Positions 45,846-57,223 are shown, counted from the first letter of the stretch. The stretch is 64,000 nt of DNA from Triticum aestivum (GCF_018294505.1 NC_057802.1:315547816-315611815); one strand, 5' to 3'. The notes: a model not told the origin generated them from the sequence alone. Translations and numbers: made by a program.

Positions 45846-46150
45846 GGATTTTTATTTCTGTGCTCCTGGTTCATTAGTTGTACTCATTCATCCCCACTCT
45901 GTTAACTTTTGCTCACTTTTCCCCACTCCCTTGCCCGAAACCCTCAGAACAGGTTACAACAGACGTTGCCGTCGGGTCAATGTGCCTTTGATTGTTAACT
46001 CTGACGAGTGGGGCCGCGTAGGGCCGAGTCCACCTTTGACCTTTTACCCGTATAGTGGTTTCATATGCTGACCGTACTGTGGTATTCGTATATGTGGGCG
46101 CATGCAACTGACCGCGATCGTGGGGTAGCACATGTCCATGGGACATGCCC
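45846..46150. other. upstream region of the following exon
   Basis: It is unique-looking, moderately GC-rich sequence with no repeat ends. It directly precedes the TATA box at 46160 and may be a promoter. Confidence 0.35.
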
Positions 46151-46159
46151 GAAACGTCC

Positions 46160-46170
46160 TATCGTATAAA
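46160..46170 (+). promoter_or_regulatory. TATA box of the unrecognised gene
   Basis: TCGTATAAAGA is followed by a C/T-rich leader (46240-46350, repeated CATCTCGCTCTCC) and the ATG at 46360, an arrangement common in grass genes. Confidence 0.6.
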
Positions 46171-46359
46171 GAGGGGGAACCACCTCGCGGAGCATCGTCC
46201 CTACCATTTCCCCCGAGGGTTTTCCCCCAAATCCACTCCCTGCCGCATCACATTTCTCTCCCACCGGCATCATCTCGCTCTCCTCCACTGTCTCCACCGC
46301 ACCATCTCGCTCTCCCCCACCGTATCCTCTTCCTTACCTTCATCGCCTCCATCTGTCCG

Positions 46360-46593
46360 ATGGCGGAAGCTCGTGGCGCCGGCGCAGCGGCCGGAGATGT
46401 AGTGAAGCTGCAGGGCGCGGTGACCGCGGATGTTGGCGGCGTCCACGATGGTGCGGGGAAACTCGCAACCGCTGCAGATGTGGAGAAGGAAGTGGCGGGC
46501 TTCGCCTCAGCGCTGCCGGAGCAGAAGGTGACGATGTCGAGCGGCACAGTCCATCCGGATACCCCCGATGCGCAGCCTGGCGAGGAGCAGGAG
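46360..46593 (+). CDS. first coding exon of an unrecognised gene (partial)
   Basis: ATGGCGGAAGCT opens MAEARGAGAAAGDVVKLQGA. 78 codons end GAG CAG GAG|GTATTTG, a good splice-donor context. Composition is Ala/Gly/Glu/Val-rich and GC-rich at third positions, as in first exons of grass genes. No domain is recognised. The next exon is not found: 46594-46968 looks intronic, and then the CACTA transposon starts. The gene may resume beyond the transposon, or this may be a stranded fragment. Confidence 0.5.
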
Positions 46594-47479
46594 GTATTTG
46601 CACTGGGTCACTTGCTTGTTAGTTGCAATATTTAGGATATTAGCTTGTAGAGTTAATTGCATTGGTTAGATTGTGATTCATACGGTACTACAGATGGTTA
46701 GATTAGTTAGTTTGACGGATGGGTCGGGGTTTTCTGTATTGGGGGATGGGGGTTTTTGTACTAGGGTTTGTTGGATAAATTTGTTGGAAAAATGCTAGAT
46801 AGATCTGTAAGAGAGATAGGGATCTTGATGTGGAGCATCCTACGGACATCACCATGTCAAGAGTCTGTTTGGTGAGTGACATGTGCGACATCCACTTCAC
46901 ATACACATAGGTGAATCATCTCCTTTACACGTGTTCACTTGACCCCATCGAGGACGGTATACTACTTGCACTACAAAAAAAAAGACACATCCGTGACATT
47001 TTGGGCCGAACAAAAATCTTTTCTGTCATACTTATGACACTTCTATGACGATAATTGTGACAAAACACGGTATCATCATAGATGTGGTGGGGTCCTACTT
47101 CTATGACAAAAAATCATGACAGAAAATGGGCTTTTCATCCGGGGCGGGCCGGAGACGCAGCTGCATGACATTCTTTGGGCCGTCCATGACGGAAAAAAAT
47201 GTGGTAGAAGCGAGGGCGAGGAAAATATCAGGGTGTTCCCGGTTACGGTGGGTGGTCGGGGCCGAGCGATGCGCGTTTCTCTTGTACACGCACGCGTGTG
47301 GGTGCGAGGCGTTGGGCTCTAACTGAACCCGAGCGAGGCGTTGGGCTCTAACTAAACCCGACCGATTGCACTGCAGGCTACGCGTTATTGAACCCGAGCG
47401 ATCGATCGATGGCTGTTAACTGAACCCGATCGAGCGATTCCTTCGCTACTGCTGCTAACTGAAGCCGATCGATGCTGCC

Positions 47480-47900
47480 TCTGGATGAACAGTGAGCATT
47501 GCTGGGGGGGTTTGGATGAACAGTTCCCGGTGGGGGTGGATGAACAGGACCCCGTGGCGTTGCCTCTAGATGAACAGGACCCCGATCGTTCGAGCCGGTT
47601 GGGGCTGGATGAACAGGACCCCGTGGAGGGCAGGATGAATAGGACCACCCTGTGGAGGGCAGGATGAACAGTAGACGGTGGAGGGCTGGATGAACAGTAG
47701 CCCGTGGAGGGGTGGTTGAACAGGAGCCCGTGGAGAGGCCTGATTGAACAGTAGCCGGTGGAGTAGCGCGCGGTGGAGGCTGGATGAACAGGAGCCCGTG
47801 GATGAACAATCGCAGGTGGAGGCTGGAGGAGGTCGACGATGGATGAACAGTAGCCCGTGGAGGCTAGAGGGGGTCGACGGTGGAGATGAACAGTATCCCG
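47480..47900. repeat. minisatellite, TGGATGAACAG...CCCGTGGAGG units
   Basis: More than ten imperfect copies of a 20-45 bp unit built on GATGAACAG and CCCGTGGAGG, of variable spacing, inside the CACTA subterminal region. Confidence 0.8.
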
Positions 47901-47907
47901 TGGAGTC

Positions 47908-48165
47908 CCTTTTTGCGGTACGCTACACCCCTCCCGATGTACAGGGCCCCCGTTTCAACCGTAGCGCTCCAACAAAAGTCCGTTTCCTCCGTTTTGCGGT
48001 ACGCCACACCCCTCCCGATCAACAGGACCCCCGTTTCGATCGTAGGAGGTCCGTTTCCTCCATTTTGCGGTACGCCAGACCCCTCCCGATGAATAGGATC
48101 CCGCTTCGAACGTGGCCGGTCGAATACAAGGTCGTTTCCTTCGTTCTGCGGTACGCCAGGCCTCG
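47908..48165. repeat. three to four copies of a ~85-bp repeat
   Basis: Each copy has TTTGCGGTACGCYACACCCC, then a GATGAACAGG-like word, then CGTTTC. The copies start near 47911, 47994, 48064 and (partial) 48145. Beyond, 48300-48510 is rich in CGTACGTA words. Confidence 0.75.
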
Positions 48166-48513
48166 TTTCCATCGGCTGTTCCGTCCAAGCCGGTTGGCTC
48201 CCACGCGTTCCGTTGCCTCCCGATGAACACGACGCATTACGTTGCCTCCCCATGAACACGACGATGATGCTGTTTCTCCGTTCCCACCCATCATTGTACA
48301 CGAGCCCTAGCCGTACGTACGCGCGAGTAGGCGTTCGAGACCCCGCCCGTATGTACGTACGTGGCCGTATTTACTTTCTTGCACCCTGGCCACTGTACGT
48401 ACGTGTACATGCTACGTGCGTGCCTCTACTATGACATGTGCGCGCCTCTACATCGACCAGTATGTACGTACACGTTCGCGACCAGAATGACAACGCTACG
48501 TACGCTTCGACCA

Positions 48514-50635
48514 GGTGGGTCCCGACTGTCACGCACTTCCTTGCGTGCGAAGATGTAGCTGGTGGGTCCCAGCAGTCACGGGGAAACATTTTTTTCCCGA
48601 AATACAGTGGCCCGTCCGGTGGGTCCCCGCTGTCAGGTGGAGGAATAATTATTTTGCGCGTGATAAGGAGGCACTTCCTTGTTGCAGCCATGGACCCAGC
48701 TGTCAGCCTCTCCACGTACAGTCCACGTCCAATGGAAGCCGTTCCTTGACCATGTTGACCACGCCGCGCCGGGAGCACCAGGGCGGTGGACGACAGCGAG
48801 GCCTAGGAAGGGGACGACACGGAGCCGGGGAAGACGCAGCAGTGGAAGCCTGCGCGGAGAGGAGTACGAGGGTTCACTGGTTTGGCTGCGGTGCGAGGCT
48901 GCCGTCGCCGCAGGGCCTGGCCAGCGGTGGGAATAGTAGGGGGCGGTGAGGCCTCCGCGGCAGCACAGCCGGCCACGGGAGGCAGGAGCATGCAGCACGA
49001 CCGGCGCTGCTTTGGGCGGCTGGAGCAAGAAGACCAGAGGTTGAAGAAGCACTACGGCCGTTGGATGGACATCGTACGGTCACTGGAGCTAGAATCGTTC
49101 ATATTGACTAAGTTGAGAAAGCACTCCGTCCCCGTCAACTTAGTAGGCCCACAAGTCAGCCTCCCACCAAGGTGGGTCCCAACCAGCAGGGGGAGTATTC
49201 ATTTTTTGTGCGTAATAAGGAGGCACTTCCGGTGGGTCCGAGCTGACAGCGAACATTTTTTTCGCACAATACGGTGGCCCGTCCGGTGGGTCCCAGCAGT
49301 CAGGGGGCAAATGTTTTTTCGTGAAATACGGTGGCCTGTCCGGTGGGTCCCTACTGTCAGGTGGAGGAATCATTATTTTCCTCGTAATCAGGAGGCACTT
49401 CCTTGCTACCGTCGTGGACCCAGCTGTCAACCTCTCCACGTACAGTCCAAGTCCGATGGAAGCCGTTCCTTGACCACGTTGACCACGCCGCGCCGAGAGC
49501 ACCAGGGCAGTGGACGACGGCGAGGCCTAGGAAGGGGACGACGCAGAGCTAGGGAAGACGCGGTAGTGGAAGCCCGCGCGGAGAGGAGTACAAGGGTTCA
49601 CTGGTTCGGCTGCGGTGTGCGGCTGCCATCGCCGCGGAATAACAGGGGTGTGGGTGAGTAGAGGGATGGCCTGGCCAGCGGTGGGAGTAGTAGGGGGCGG
49701 TGAGGCCTCCGCGGCATCACAGCCGGCCACGGGAGGCAGGAGCACGCGACACGACCGGCGCTGCTTTGGGCGGCTGGAGCAAGAAGACCAGAGGTTGAAG
49801 AAGCACTAAGGCCGTTGGATGGACATCGTACGGTCACTGGAGCTAGAATCGTTCATATTGACTAAGTTGACAAACCCTCCGTGCCCGTCAACTTAGTAGG
49901 CCCACAAGTCAGCCTCCCACTGTGGTGGGTCCCAGCTGGCAGGGGGTACTCATTTTTTTGTGCGCAATAAGAAGGCACTTCCTTGCGTGCGAAGATATAG
50001 TTGGTGGGTCCGACCTGTCAGCGGAGGGAACGTTTTTTTCGCGAAATACAGAGGCCCTTCCGGCGGGTCCCAGATGTCAGGTGGAGGAATCATTATTTTG
50101 CGCGTAATAAGGAGGTATTTCCTTGTGTGCGGCCGTGGACCCAGCTGTCAGCCTCTCCACGTACACTCCACTTCTGATGGATGTCGTTCGTTGACCACGT
50201 TGACCACGCCACGTCGAGAGCACCAGGGCGGTGGACGATGGCGAGGCCTACGAAGGGAATGACACGGAGCCGGGGAAGACACGACAGTGGCTTCCCACGC
50301 GGTGGAGAGTACGAGGGTTGACTGGTTCGGCTGCCGTCGCCAGAAAATAACAGGAGGTGTGGGTGAGTAGAGGGATAGACAGGCCAGGGATGCGAGTATA
50401 TGATGAGGCCGTGAGGCCTGCCCGGCAGCACAGCCTGTCACGGGAGGTGGGAGCAGGCGGTTCCGATGGCGCTGGTTTGGGCGGCTGGGGCAAGAAGATC
50501 AGAGACTGAAGAAGCACGATTGCCCTTAGATTGACATCTAACGGTCTGACGCGGGTAGAGTCGATTGTTGACTAAGTTTCTTTTTTGATAAACCTTGTGT
50601 ACGCATGAACTTAGTAGGCCCACAAGTCAGCCTCC
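48514..50635. repeat. three tandem ~0.7-kb units in the CACTA
   Basis: The units start at GGTGGGTCCC at 48514, 49171 and 49924 (lengths about 657, 753 and 712). Shared landmarks in each: GGAGGAATMATTATTTTGCG, CTGTCAGCCTCTCCACGTAC, TTGACCACGTTGACCACG, GGGAGCACCAGGGCGGTGG and AGTAGGCCCACAAGTCAGCC. Units 1 and 2 are closer to each other than to unit 3. Open frames seen here are by-products of the GC-rich repeat. Confidence 0.85.
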
Positions 50636-51608
50636 AAATCTGTGGCAGACAACATAGAGCCCATTTGCTATTTTTTAATAATTTGCAGCCCATTTGCTAA
50701 TTCTTAAGTAATTTATTACAGCCCATTTTCTGCCCAGGACCACGGTCAAAAAGATCAACCTTATTTTGCATATTTCGGTGGAGTCCGAACTTTTGTAATC
50801 CCGAAATGATAAACCTTTTTTAAGAACTTATTGATTTGCCAAAAAATCATTTTGTTTTTGTAAGCAAATAAGACGTGGGACAATTGAGTTGGTTTAAGGG
50901 AAAACCAGTGGTAAAAAAATCAGCGCTGGGAGGGAAAACAACAACAAAAATAAGGATGTAAATATGAAAAGTGAATTTTATGTATTTTCAATATAATGAT
51001 ACGAGTATATGAACTAGTAAAACTATAGGTAGAGATTAGAAAACGGATGTAGGACATGCGTTTCAAGAGGAAAATAGAACTGGGCTGTGTGTTTGATTCA
51101 GTAAAAAAAGTGCATGCGGATGTTGTAACACAAAATATAACTAACGCTGGCGGGCCAGAGGCCAGTAGATACCTGCTGGATCTTTGTGCCCCGTTGTCGT
51201 CATGGGCTGGGCCTGTTAAAAACAAAACCAAGCCTGGGCAGTCTACAGACCAGTTGAAACTTGGTCGACCTGAAAAAACAATATACGTGCTCAATAAACG
51301 AGAGAATTCTGCAAGTACAGACTGATAACTAGGATGCAGCAGGGATATTGTTTTTTCATCGTGATAATAAGAGCATGCACTTGTTTCGAAAAATTGGGAG
51401 AACTGGGAATTCGAACGGCAGGTGCTTATGCTACCCATCAAATAAAAATCAGGTGCCTGAAAATTTGTTTCGAAACAAATGATTCAGCTTTATATCCACG
51501 TCGACCCTTGGCATGATGGTTGGAAGCAAATGCCAAGTTCATACCAAAAGATTGTTAATAACAATACCAACTTGCGGACGACAAGGTAGTACAAGTACCA
51601 ATACCAAA

Positions 51609-52350
51609 CTAACTTATAATCTTTTTACTCCTGGCCCTAGTGTTCGTCTGGTAGAAAATCTTGCAGAGGACCAGCTCCCGCTCCTTCTCTTGCTCCAGGT
51701 CCCCGAGGTGGTACTGGTGCATCACCCAGTTGGTCCTCTGCTGGTCGAAGTTCTTGTTGGTGTGCAGCACCAGAACCTTTTTGCTGCCCGTCTGTCGGTC
51801 GTTGACCATCACCGGCAAGGTATTGCTGGTGTTGTGCCACATCGCGTGCATGCCGCACTCTGACTGTATCTTGCGATGCGTACACGTGCCCCTTTTGAAC
51901 ACCCTGGAATTGCGCTGGAAGAAATGCTTGCTTAGGCCACTCAGTGTGATACCTACAGTATTGTCGAGTACAGGTTTTAGTGTACGTAGTTGGCATTTTC
52001 ATAACATCTTTGGCATGTTGTAGTCACTTGTTTCACTTTTTATTAACTGTCAAATTGTAATGCTTCACCAGGTCTGCGTCTAAAAAGAAAAATAGAGCTA
52101 TAAACAAAGGAATATGTTTGTGCAAGTAGACAACCGATCGGTGTCTTACCTGGAAGTTTCTCAGGATGGGTGTAGCATATGCCGTGCTCGCTGTCGATGG
52201 TTGGTATGAACAAATCGATGAGAGGGTGAGATCTCGCGCTGTCAGCACTCACTTTGGCCTCAAGGTGCTTGATCAGCTCCTAATCCGTGGGATCGGACTT
52301 GACGCCAGCCGGCAGCACCGGCCAATCCTTCTTCGACTTGCATGGGTTAA
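51609..52350 (-). pseudogene. NAC-domain transcription factor fragment, two exons
   Basis: Exon 1 (52350-52150) reads KKDWPVLPAGVKSDPTD, TAG (52282-52280), [10 protein letters not shown], then [20 protein letters not shown] and HPEKLPG. It ends CCAG|GTAAGA. Exon 2 (51952-51609) follows CTGTAG and reads SGLSKHFFQRNSRVFKRGT, CTHRKIQSECGMHA, VMVNDRQTGSKKVLVLHTNK, TNWVMHQYHLGDLEQEKERE and LVLCKIFYQTNTRARSKKI-stop. Phases match across the intron. This covers NAC subdomains A to E and resembles the group whose domain contains [12 protein letters not shown] and TNWVMHQYHLG (NAC8/SOG1-, NAC73/75-like). NAC proteins bind DNA as dimers. Here the stop in subdomain A replaces a near-invariant Q, and no N-terminal exon or C-terminal activation region is present. 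Confidence 0.88.
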
Positions 52351-52639
52351 TTCCAGTTATATGGTACTCAATGTATGATCAATCGACTGTTTTAAGTGAA
52401 TGATGAAAGATTTCGACAAATAAGTGGTACTCCAAATCTGAAATCCAGAATACCCGAACACGCCGCCGGGATTCTTGTGTCACCTCACATGCAGCGTGTT
52501 GTCACGTCAATTCAATGTGTGGACATGATGAATAATTTGACCGATGTATACTAGTACTTCTACTGTACTACTTACTAGTCGTATTTAGTGTCACATTTTA
52601 ACCATAGGTTTAACTAACAAGTACACACTTGAAGCCTAA

Positions 52640-52642
<3 letters not shown>

Positions 52643-52709
<67 letters not shown>
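52643..52709. repeat. (AT)n microsatellite
   Basis: About 33 uninterrupted AT units. The same array reappears, truncated by the gap, at 53170-53180. Confidence 0.97.
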
Positions 52710-52710
<1 letters not shown>

Positions 52711-52896
52711 TGCACAACATCTCCATCATCATTATCAGTACATCCTGCGCAGGTGAGTTAGGATGCACTTGATCCCAGAAAGGTATCTATCCTTCAAACC
52801 AGAGGAGTGCTTCAAACTAACAACAGTACATAATATCCAACAAAAGAGGGTCGTGCTACAGCAGCAGAATACATGGCTCAGTCTAGATATCAGTAC
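52710..52896. repeat. direct duplicate flanking the gap, left copy
   Basis: The segment from CTGCACAACATCTCC to ATCAGTAC is repeated at 53181-53367 with one mismatch (GTCTAGATAT against GTCTACATAT). See the gap entry. Confidence 0.95.
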
Positions 52897-53169
52897 NNNN
52901 NNNNNNNNNNNNNNNNNNNNNNNNNNNNNNNNNNNNNNNNNNNNNNNNNNNNNNNNNNNNNNNNNNNNNNNNNNNNNNNNNNNNNNNNNNNNNNNNNNNN
53001 NNNNNNNNNNNNNNNNNNNNNNNNNNNNNNNNNNNNNNNNNNNNNNNNNNNNNNNNNNNNNNNNNNNNNNNNNNNNNNNNNNNNNNNNNNNNNNNNNNNN
53101 NNNNNNNNNNNNNNNNNNNNNNNNNNNNNNNNNNNNNNNNNNNNNNNNNNNNNNNNNNNNNNNNNNNNN
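52897..53169. other. assembly gap (273 N)
   Basis: Undetermined bases, bordered on both sides by the same 187-bp sequence and AT repeat. An unresolved overlap at the microsatellite is likelier than a true duplication. Confidence 0.95.
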
Positions 53170-53460
53170 ATATATATATACTGCACAACATCTCCATCAT
53201 CATTATCAGTACATCCTGCGCAGGTGAGTTAGGATGCACTTGATCCCAGAAAGGTATCTATCCTTCAAACCAGAGGAGTGCTTCAAACTAACAACAGTAC
53301 ATAATATCCAACAAAAGAGGGTCGTGCTACAGCAGCAGAATACATGGCTCAGTCTACATATCAGTACGAATCAAGTTGTGCATATTTGTTGTTGGCATGA
53401 ACCACAGCGCCACATGTCGGGTTTGCGAAAGCCATCCATCCAATGGAAACTTGATGCCTT

Positions 53461-55172
53461 TCACACACTGAAGATTATCTCGCAACAAGCTGTGTCGACG
53501 AATCTCTGGATATGGTGATTCATGAAACCCATGGTATGATGTGTAAACACAGTCCCCCTGGCGAACGGAAGTTGCATAGCACGGTAATCATCACCGGTGA
53601 TATGCTCGATGATTGGTTGGATGATCGGATAATTGAGCCCGAGGAACATGGAGTGGTTGTCGAGGCTGTAAACCCGCCTCCAGTTGAATACGCCTGGCCC
53701 AACGGAGCTGGGATCTTTCTTGAACACGAAGCAGTCATAGCCATCAATGTCACGAACGCCCCAGGCATTGTACTGCATGTGGTTTGATGAAATGGTTTGG
53801 TCAATTTGGTACGTGAAAATGAGCATCAAATGACCACTGTCAGCTGAACGAGCGATAAACCACCACCCATCGGCTGGTATGATTCCAGGTCCTGGAATCA
53901 TGAAGGCCATCGCATTTGCGTCTGCTGCAACAATTCAAATTGGAGACCAAAAGGACAAAAATAAACAATCATGTTCAGAGTATGTGTGGAATTAAGATTA
54001 TTATAACAGTGACACATATCATAGAGAGAATTGCAATGCCATGGTCATAATCATACTCCAAGCTAAAAAAATAAGCCAATGGCTTTCATATTCTAGGAAT
54101 ATATCATGGTTCAAACATCATGTAACAATGAGAGGAAAACAGATATGACAGGGCCTACTCATATTCTACCATAGCACTTACTACAGTTATCATATCAACT
54201 CTAAGCAATAACATGTGTTGTTATAAAAATCCTGGAAATGAGAGTAACATATAGCAATCATGAGGTTATACTCATAATATCTATTCTAACAATCATTAGA
54301 TACCAATTGTTCTCATATCAAATCTAACAATAACATGTGTGGTCATAAAAATCTAGGAAATGAGAGGAACATATAGCAATGATGTGGTTATAGACATACT
54401 ATATATTCTAAATTTGTAACAATGAACAGGCAGTCGTATTCTTAAGGTAAAGATGAGATGAGATAGAACAATTACACAACGATAGATTCCACCAGTATAG
54501 GTAGCCATCGTGCACTATAGCATCAGACAGAAGTGTTGGGTAAAGAGGATCGACGATGAGCCATAACCATGTATGGCGACCGGATTCCAGATAGACTAAT
54601 CCCATGTTGAACACGGCAATGAGCTTGTAATCCATGTAGTCTTCTGATGGTGTGGGCACTTCGCAGATTACAACCTTCAGCAAACAGAGGTCGAGCCAAA
54701 AGCTCGACGCATCTCGTGCGTAGTAGGCAGGAGTGTCCGGCGGGCCGCGAGGCTCGATGGCGGCGGTATCCAAAGATGGAAGGGTGATCTCTCGCTGGGT
54801 GTAGATATCCACGAGACGCCACGGACTACCGGATTGGTGGATGAGGACGATCCAGTTGGCCTTCATGCCCGCCCAGTAGTGGCCGCGCATGAAGGGCAGG
54901 TGGACGGGTAGTGGTAGCATGTCGAGGGGCACCACGGCAACCTCCGTAGGATCGTCAAGTCGGTGTCTGGGCCACCTGCGAGGATCGAGCATCAACAAGC
55001 AGGGTGTCTTGAAAAGAGCCGGCCGGTTGCAGACGAGTAGACGCTACAAAGACACCGAGCATGCGGCCAGACGGACGGTGCTGAGTAGGTCCATACGATT
55101 ACAGATCTGCTCCAAGAGAACATCGGGGAGGGCATTCCAGTCATGGCTCTGCATGTCAGTCGGTTCTGCCAT
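53461..55172 (-). pseudogene. F-box/DUF295 gene copy 1 (nonsense codon in the F-box)
   Basis: Start ATG at 55172 (MAEPTDMQSHDWNALPDVLL). The F-box reads LPDVLLEQICNRMDLLSTVR, LAACSVSL, then TAG at 55046-55044 where grass relatives usually have W, then RLLVCN. After the stop the frame is open to about 54408 with KIB1-4 beta-propeller (DUF295) sequence (WIVLIHQSGSPWRLVDIYTQ, DYKLIAVFNMGLVYL). Exon 2 (about 53925-53461) follows TTGTTGCAG and contains GWWFIARSADSGHLMLIFTY, DIDGYDCFVFKKD and YSLDNHSMFLGLNYPI, the DUF295 C-terminal signature. The donor near 54430-54470 is not certain. F-box proteins are substrate adaptors of SCF ubiquitin ligases, and this subfamily is greatly expanded in grasses. 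With the stop at codon 43 no full product is made, unless an internal start is used. Confidence 0.85.
53925..54420. other. intron of F-box copy 1
   Basis: AT-rich, with a decayed internal duplication: AACATGTGTTGTTATAAAAA near 54207 and AACATGTGTGGTCATAAAAA near 54330, and ATATAGCAATCATGAGGTTA near 54248 and its counterpart near 54371. The spacing is about 122 bp. Confidence 0.6.
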
Positions 55173-55440
55173 TGGGGTTTTCGGTGCCTGCGAGCCAGCG
55201 GGGAAGTGGATTCAGGCGGGCGAGCGAAGAAGCTTCTCCTCGTGTGGCCGAGCAGTGAGCGGGGGGATATGGTACGCGCGAGCTACCAAGGAAGATAGCG
55301 CGGGCGGGCGAGCAGTGAGCGGGGGGAAATGGTGTGCGGCCGACGATGGGGAAGAGAGGAGGAAGAAGAGTGGAAGACGGGGAAGAAAGTGCATTAAATC
55401 TCAATTCTACTACTACTACCAGGATATACCGTCCTTCGGA
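55173..55440. other. GC-rich upstream region of F-box copy 1
   Basis: Contains a near-identical duplication of GGGCGAGCAGTGAGCGGGGGG (55233-55265 and 55296-55330). Probably 5' UTR or promoter, transcribed to the left. Confidence 0.4.
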
Positions 55441-55780
55441 GTGTAAATAGTTACACCGATGACATGTGGGTCTACCACAAGAGGGCCCATATGTCAGTTA
55501 ATGGAGGACAGAAGCGTGCTCTACTGGCAAACATGATGGCAGTACTGGGTAAGGCTCATTTAGTAACACCAACACGCTGGTTCAGCTTATTAATTAAGTG
55601 TCCCATCTGCTGCAACGTGTATTGTCACTTCACTGTGAAGACTAGTTGAATAGTTCTCTCTGACCGAGATGGGGAATAATGGATCGAGAAGACTTCATTT
55701 CTACATTATCCCTATGCCTCTACGCTCACTTCACTCATTTTGCTCCATACGTAGTCACTTGTTGAAATCTCTAGAAAGAC
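55441..55780. other. intergenic, no feature recognised
   Basis: Plain intergenic sequence between the F-box gene promoter and the Stowaway-like tandem repeat. No long frame and no repeat end. Confidence 0.4.
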
Positions 55781-55782
55781 AA

Positions 55783-55876
55783 ATACTCCGTATTTGGGAA
55801 CAGAGGGAGGATTTTACTTCGTATTTGGGAACAGAGGGAGGAGTTTACTCCGTATTTGGGAACAGAGGGAGTATCA
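55783..55876. repeat. tandem Stowaway-like end (three copies)
   Basis: ACTCCGTATTTGGGAACAGA followed by GGGAG occurs three times (about 55785, 55820, 55847; one copy has ACTTCG). The word resembles the terminal repeats of Triticeae Stowaway MITEs (CTCCGT...GGAGGGAGTA). One TIR was probably amplified, because no complete MITE is present. Confidence 0.65.
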
Positions 55877-55934
55877 CCATATGGAGGGAACAGAGGAAGC
55901 TTGAAATATGAACATGTCAATGGGAGGGAGTAAG

Positions 55935-56595
55935 CCCCATGCATGCATGCATGCAACATGCAACACTCACACGTACACATGGACGCACGCAACACTCACG
56001 CACCCATGCGGCACATAGCACACGACGCAACACACACGCTCACGCTCAAGTGCTCAACCTACTCCCTACGTCTGTGAAAGACTGTACATTTAGAGATTTA
56101 CACATTGACCAGGGCATAATTAACGCCCAAAAGTTATGTGTGCATGCGACCATTGAGAGAAGAAGATTAAATGAAGGTCGTTGCATGCTGTAATTAAGGA
56201 TAGACATGTAGCCTATACCTAGAGCACAAGTTGGTGCATTAGTCAATCAATATCGATTTAGATTAAAGGCTAAATGCATTGGAAGTGTAGATGTACTACA
56301 CTCTTTGTTTTTTAGCTGATTTCTTTGCTCTGCCAACTGACAGGTGGGACCCAGAAACCAGGTGACAATTTAACCAGTCAACAAAGTGCCACGTCGACTA
56401 TGTGGCCGGTCAGTAGGGTGCAATACGGTGCTCTACGATGAGCTAGTGATCGTATAATCACCGCAAAACTATATATACTGACCGTAAAGAGCGTATTGTT
56501 ACATACGTTGACCGCCAGTGTATTTTTCTTGTTTCAAATTAAGCCATATTAACCGGAAAGGACGCAGTATGGACTAGTACTAGTACTGCTTCGAT
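55935..56595. other. intergenic with partial MITE-like start
   Basis: (GCAT)n and CACA-rich simple sequence at 55937-56050. CTACTCCCTACGTCTGTGAA at 56057 resembles a Stowaway terminus without a visible partner. The rest holds no recognisable feature. Confidence 0.4.
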
Positions 56596-56910
56596 GTGTC
56601 CCGTCAACTCGCCGAACGAGGAGAAGCTTGCTTACTACGCCTCTCCCTCGCCCATGCATGCGGTGGTTCGCAGGACGAGGAGAGGGTTTTGACTACAGCG
56701 CGCTCTCTCCCTCTCCCTCTCCCTCGCCCTCACCCTCGCGGTGGACGTGCAGCAGTTCAATCAGTGTCAGATTTCCAGAAGCATAATGTGTACTGTAGTA
56801 TCATCATTGATGGACCTTCCAAAGAGGCGAAGAGCCAAGTGCAAGGTTCACACGAGTACGAACTGTTGAACCTCCCGAAGAGGCAAAGAGCCAAGCGCAA
56901 GGTTTTATAG
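56596..56910 (+). other. 104-codon open frame, doubtful
   Basis: The frame passes through a (CTCCCT)n simple repeat (56700-56735). It ends in a duplicated segment: GAGGCGAAGAGCCAAGTGCA at 56825 and GAGGCAAAGAGCCAAGCGCA at 56880. No domain. I do not support it as a gene, but the duplication may matter. Confidence 0.25.
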
Positions 56911-57223
56911 GAGTTGTCGTCCTAGTAGGAGCGTACTACAACTATAGCAAACGATGCTACTATATGATGCCACCACGTCACGTATATCCAAAGCTGTGCC
57001 ACCTTTTTTTTCTCAAAGAGCGTGTTGGAGCCCGTGCAACAACCACACAAGTTGCACGTACACATAACACATTTACTAGTAATAAATTCTAAAGGACAAA
57101 TTCCAGTATGCCACACAAGTTCATCTCCAATTCATGTGATAAATTTGTGCACAACTAGTCTACATATATTCACAGCGCTACCATTCACAATTTACCGTAC
57201 TCCACTTACACGTTATAGATGGG
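56911..57223. other. 3' flank of F-box copy 2
   Basis: No feature recognised apart from an AT-rich stretch that may hold the poly(A) region of the minus-strand gene. Confidence 0.35.

Larger units (their letters stand above)
46969..51600 (+). mobile_element. CACTA transposon, left end and subterminal region
   Basis: The terminus is CACTACAAAAAAAAAGACAC, followed by TCCGTGACATTTTGGGCC and dense TGACA/TGTCA words (46998-47180), the expected transposase-binding array. The flank TTG (46966-46968) is a candidate 3-bp TSD. Inward lie minisatellites and three tandem units of about 0.7 kb, then AT-rich sequence to about 51600. No transposase gene and no right terminus are visible in the window, so the right boundary given is arbitrary. 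The element may include the NAC pseudogene that follows. Confidence 0.8.

Noticed and set aside
48371..50517. Many 60-260 codon frames in the CACTA repeats
   Set aside because: They follow the tandem units in all frames on both strands with no domain or start context.
52763..53239. Frames spanning the 52897-53169 gap
   Set aside because: They consist mostly of undetermined bases.
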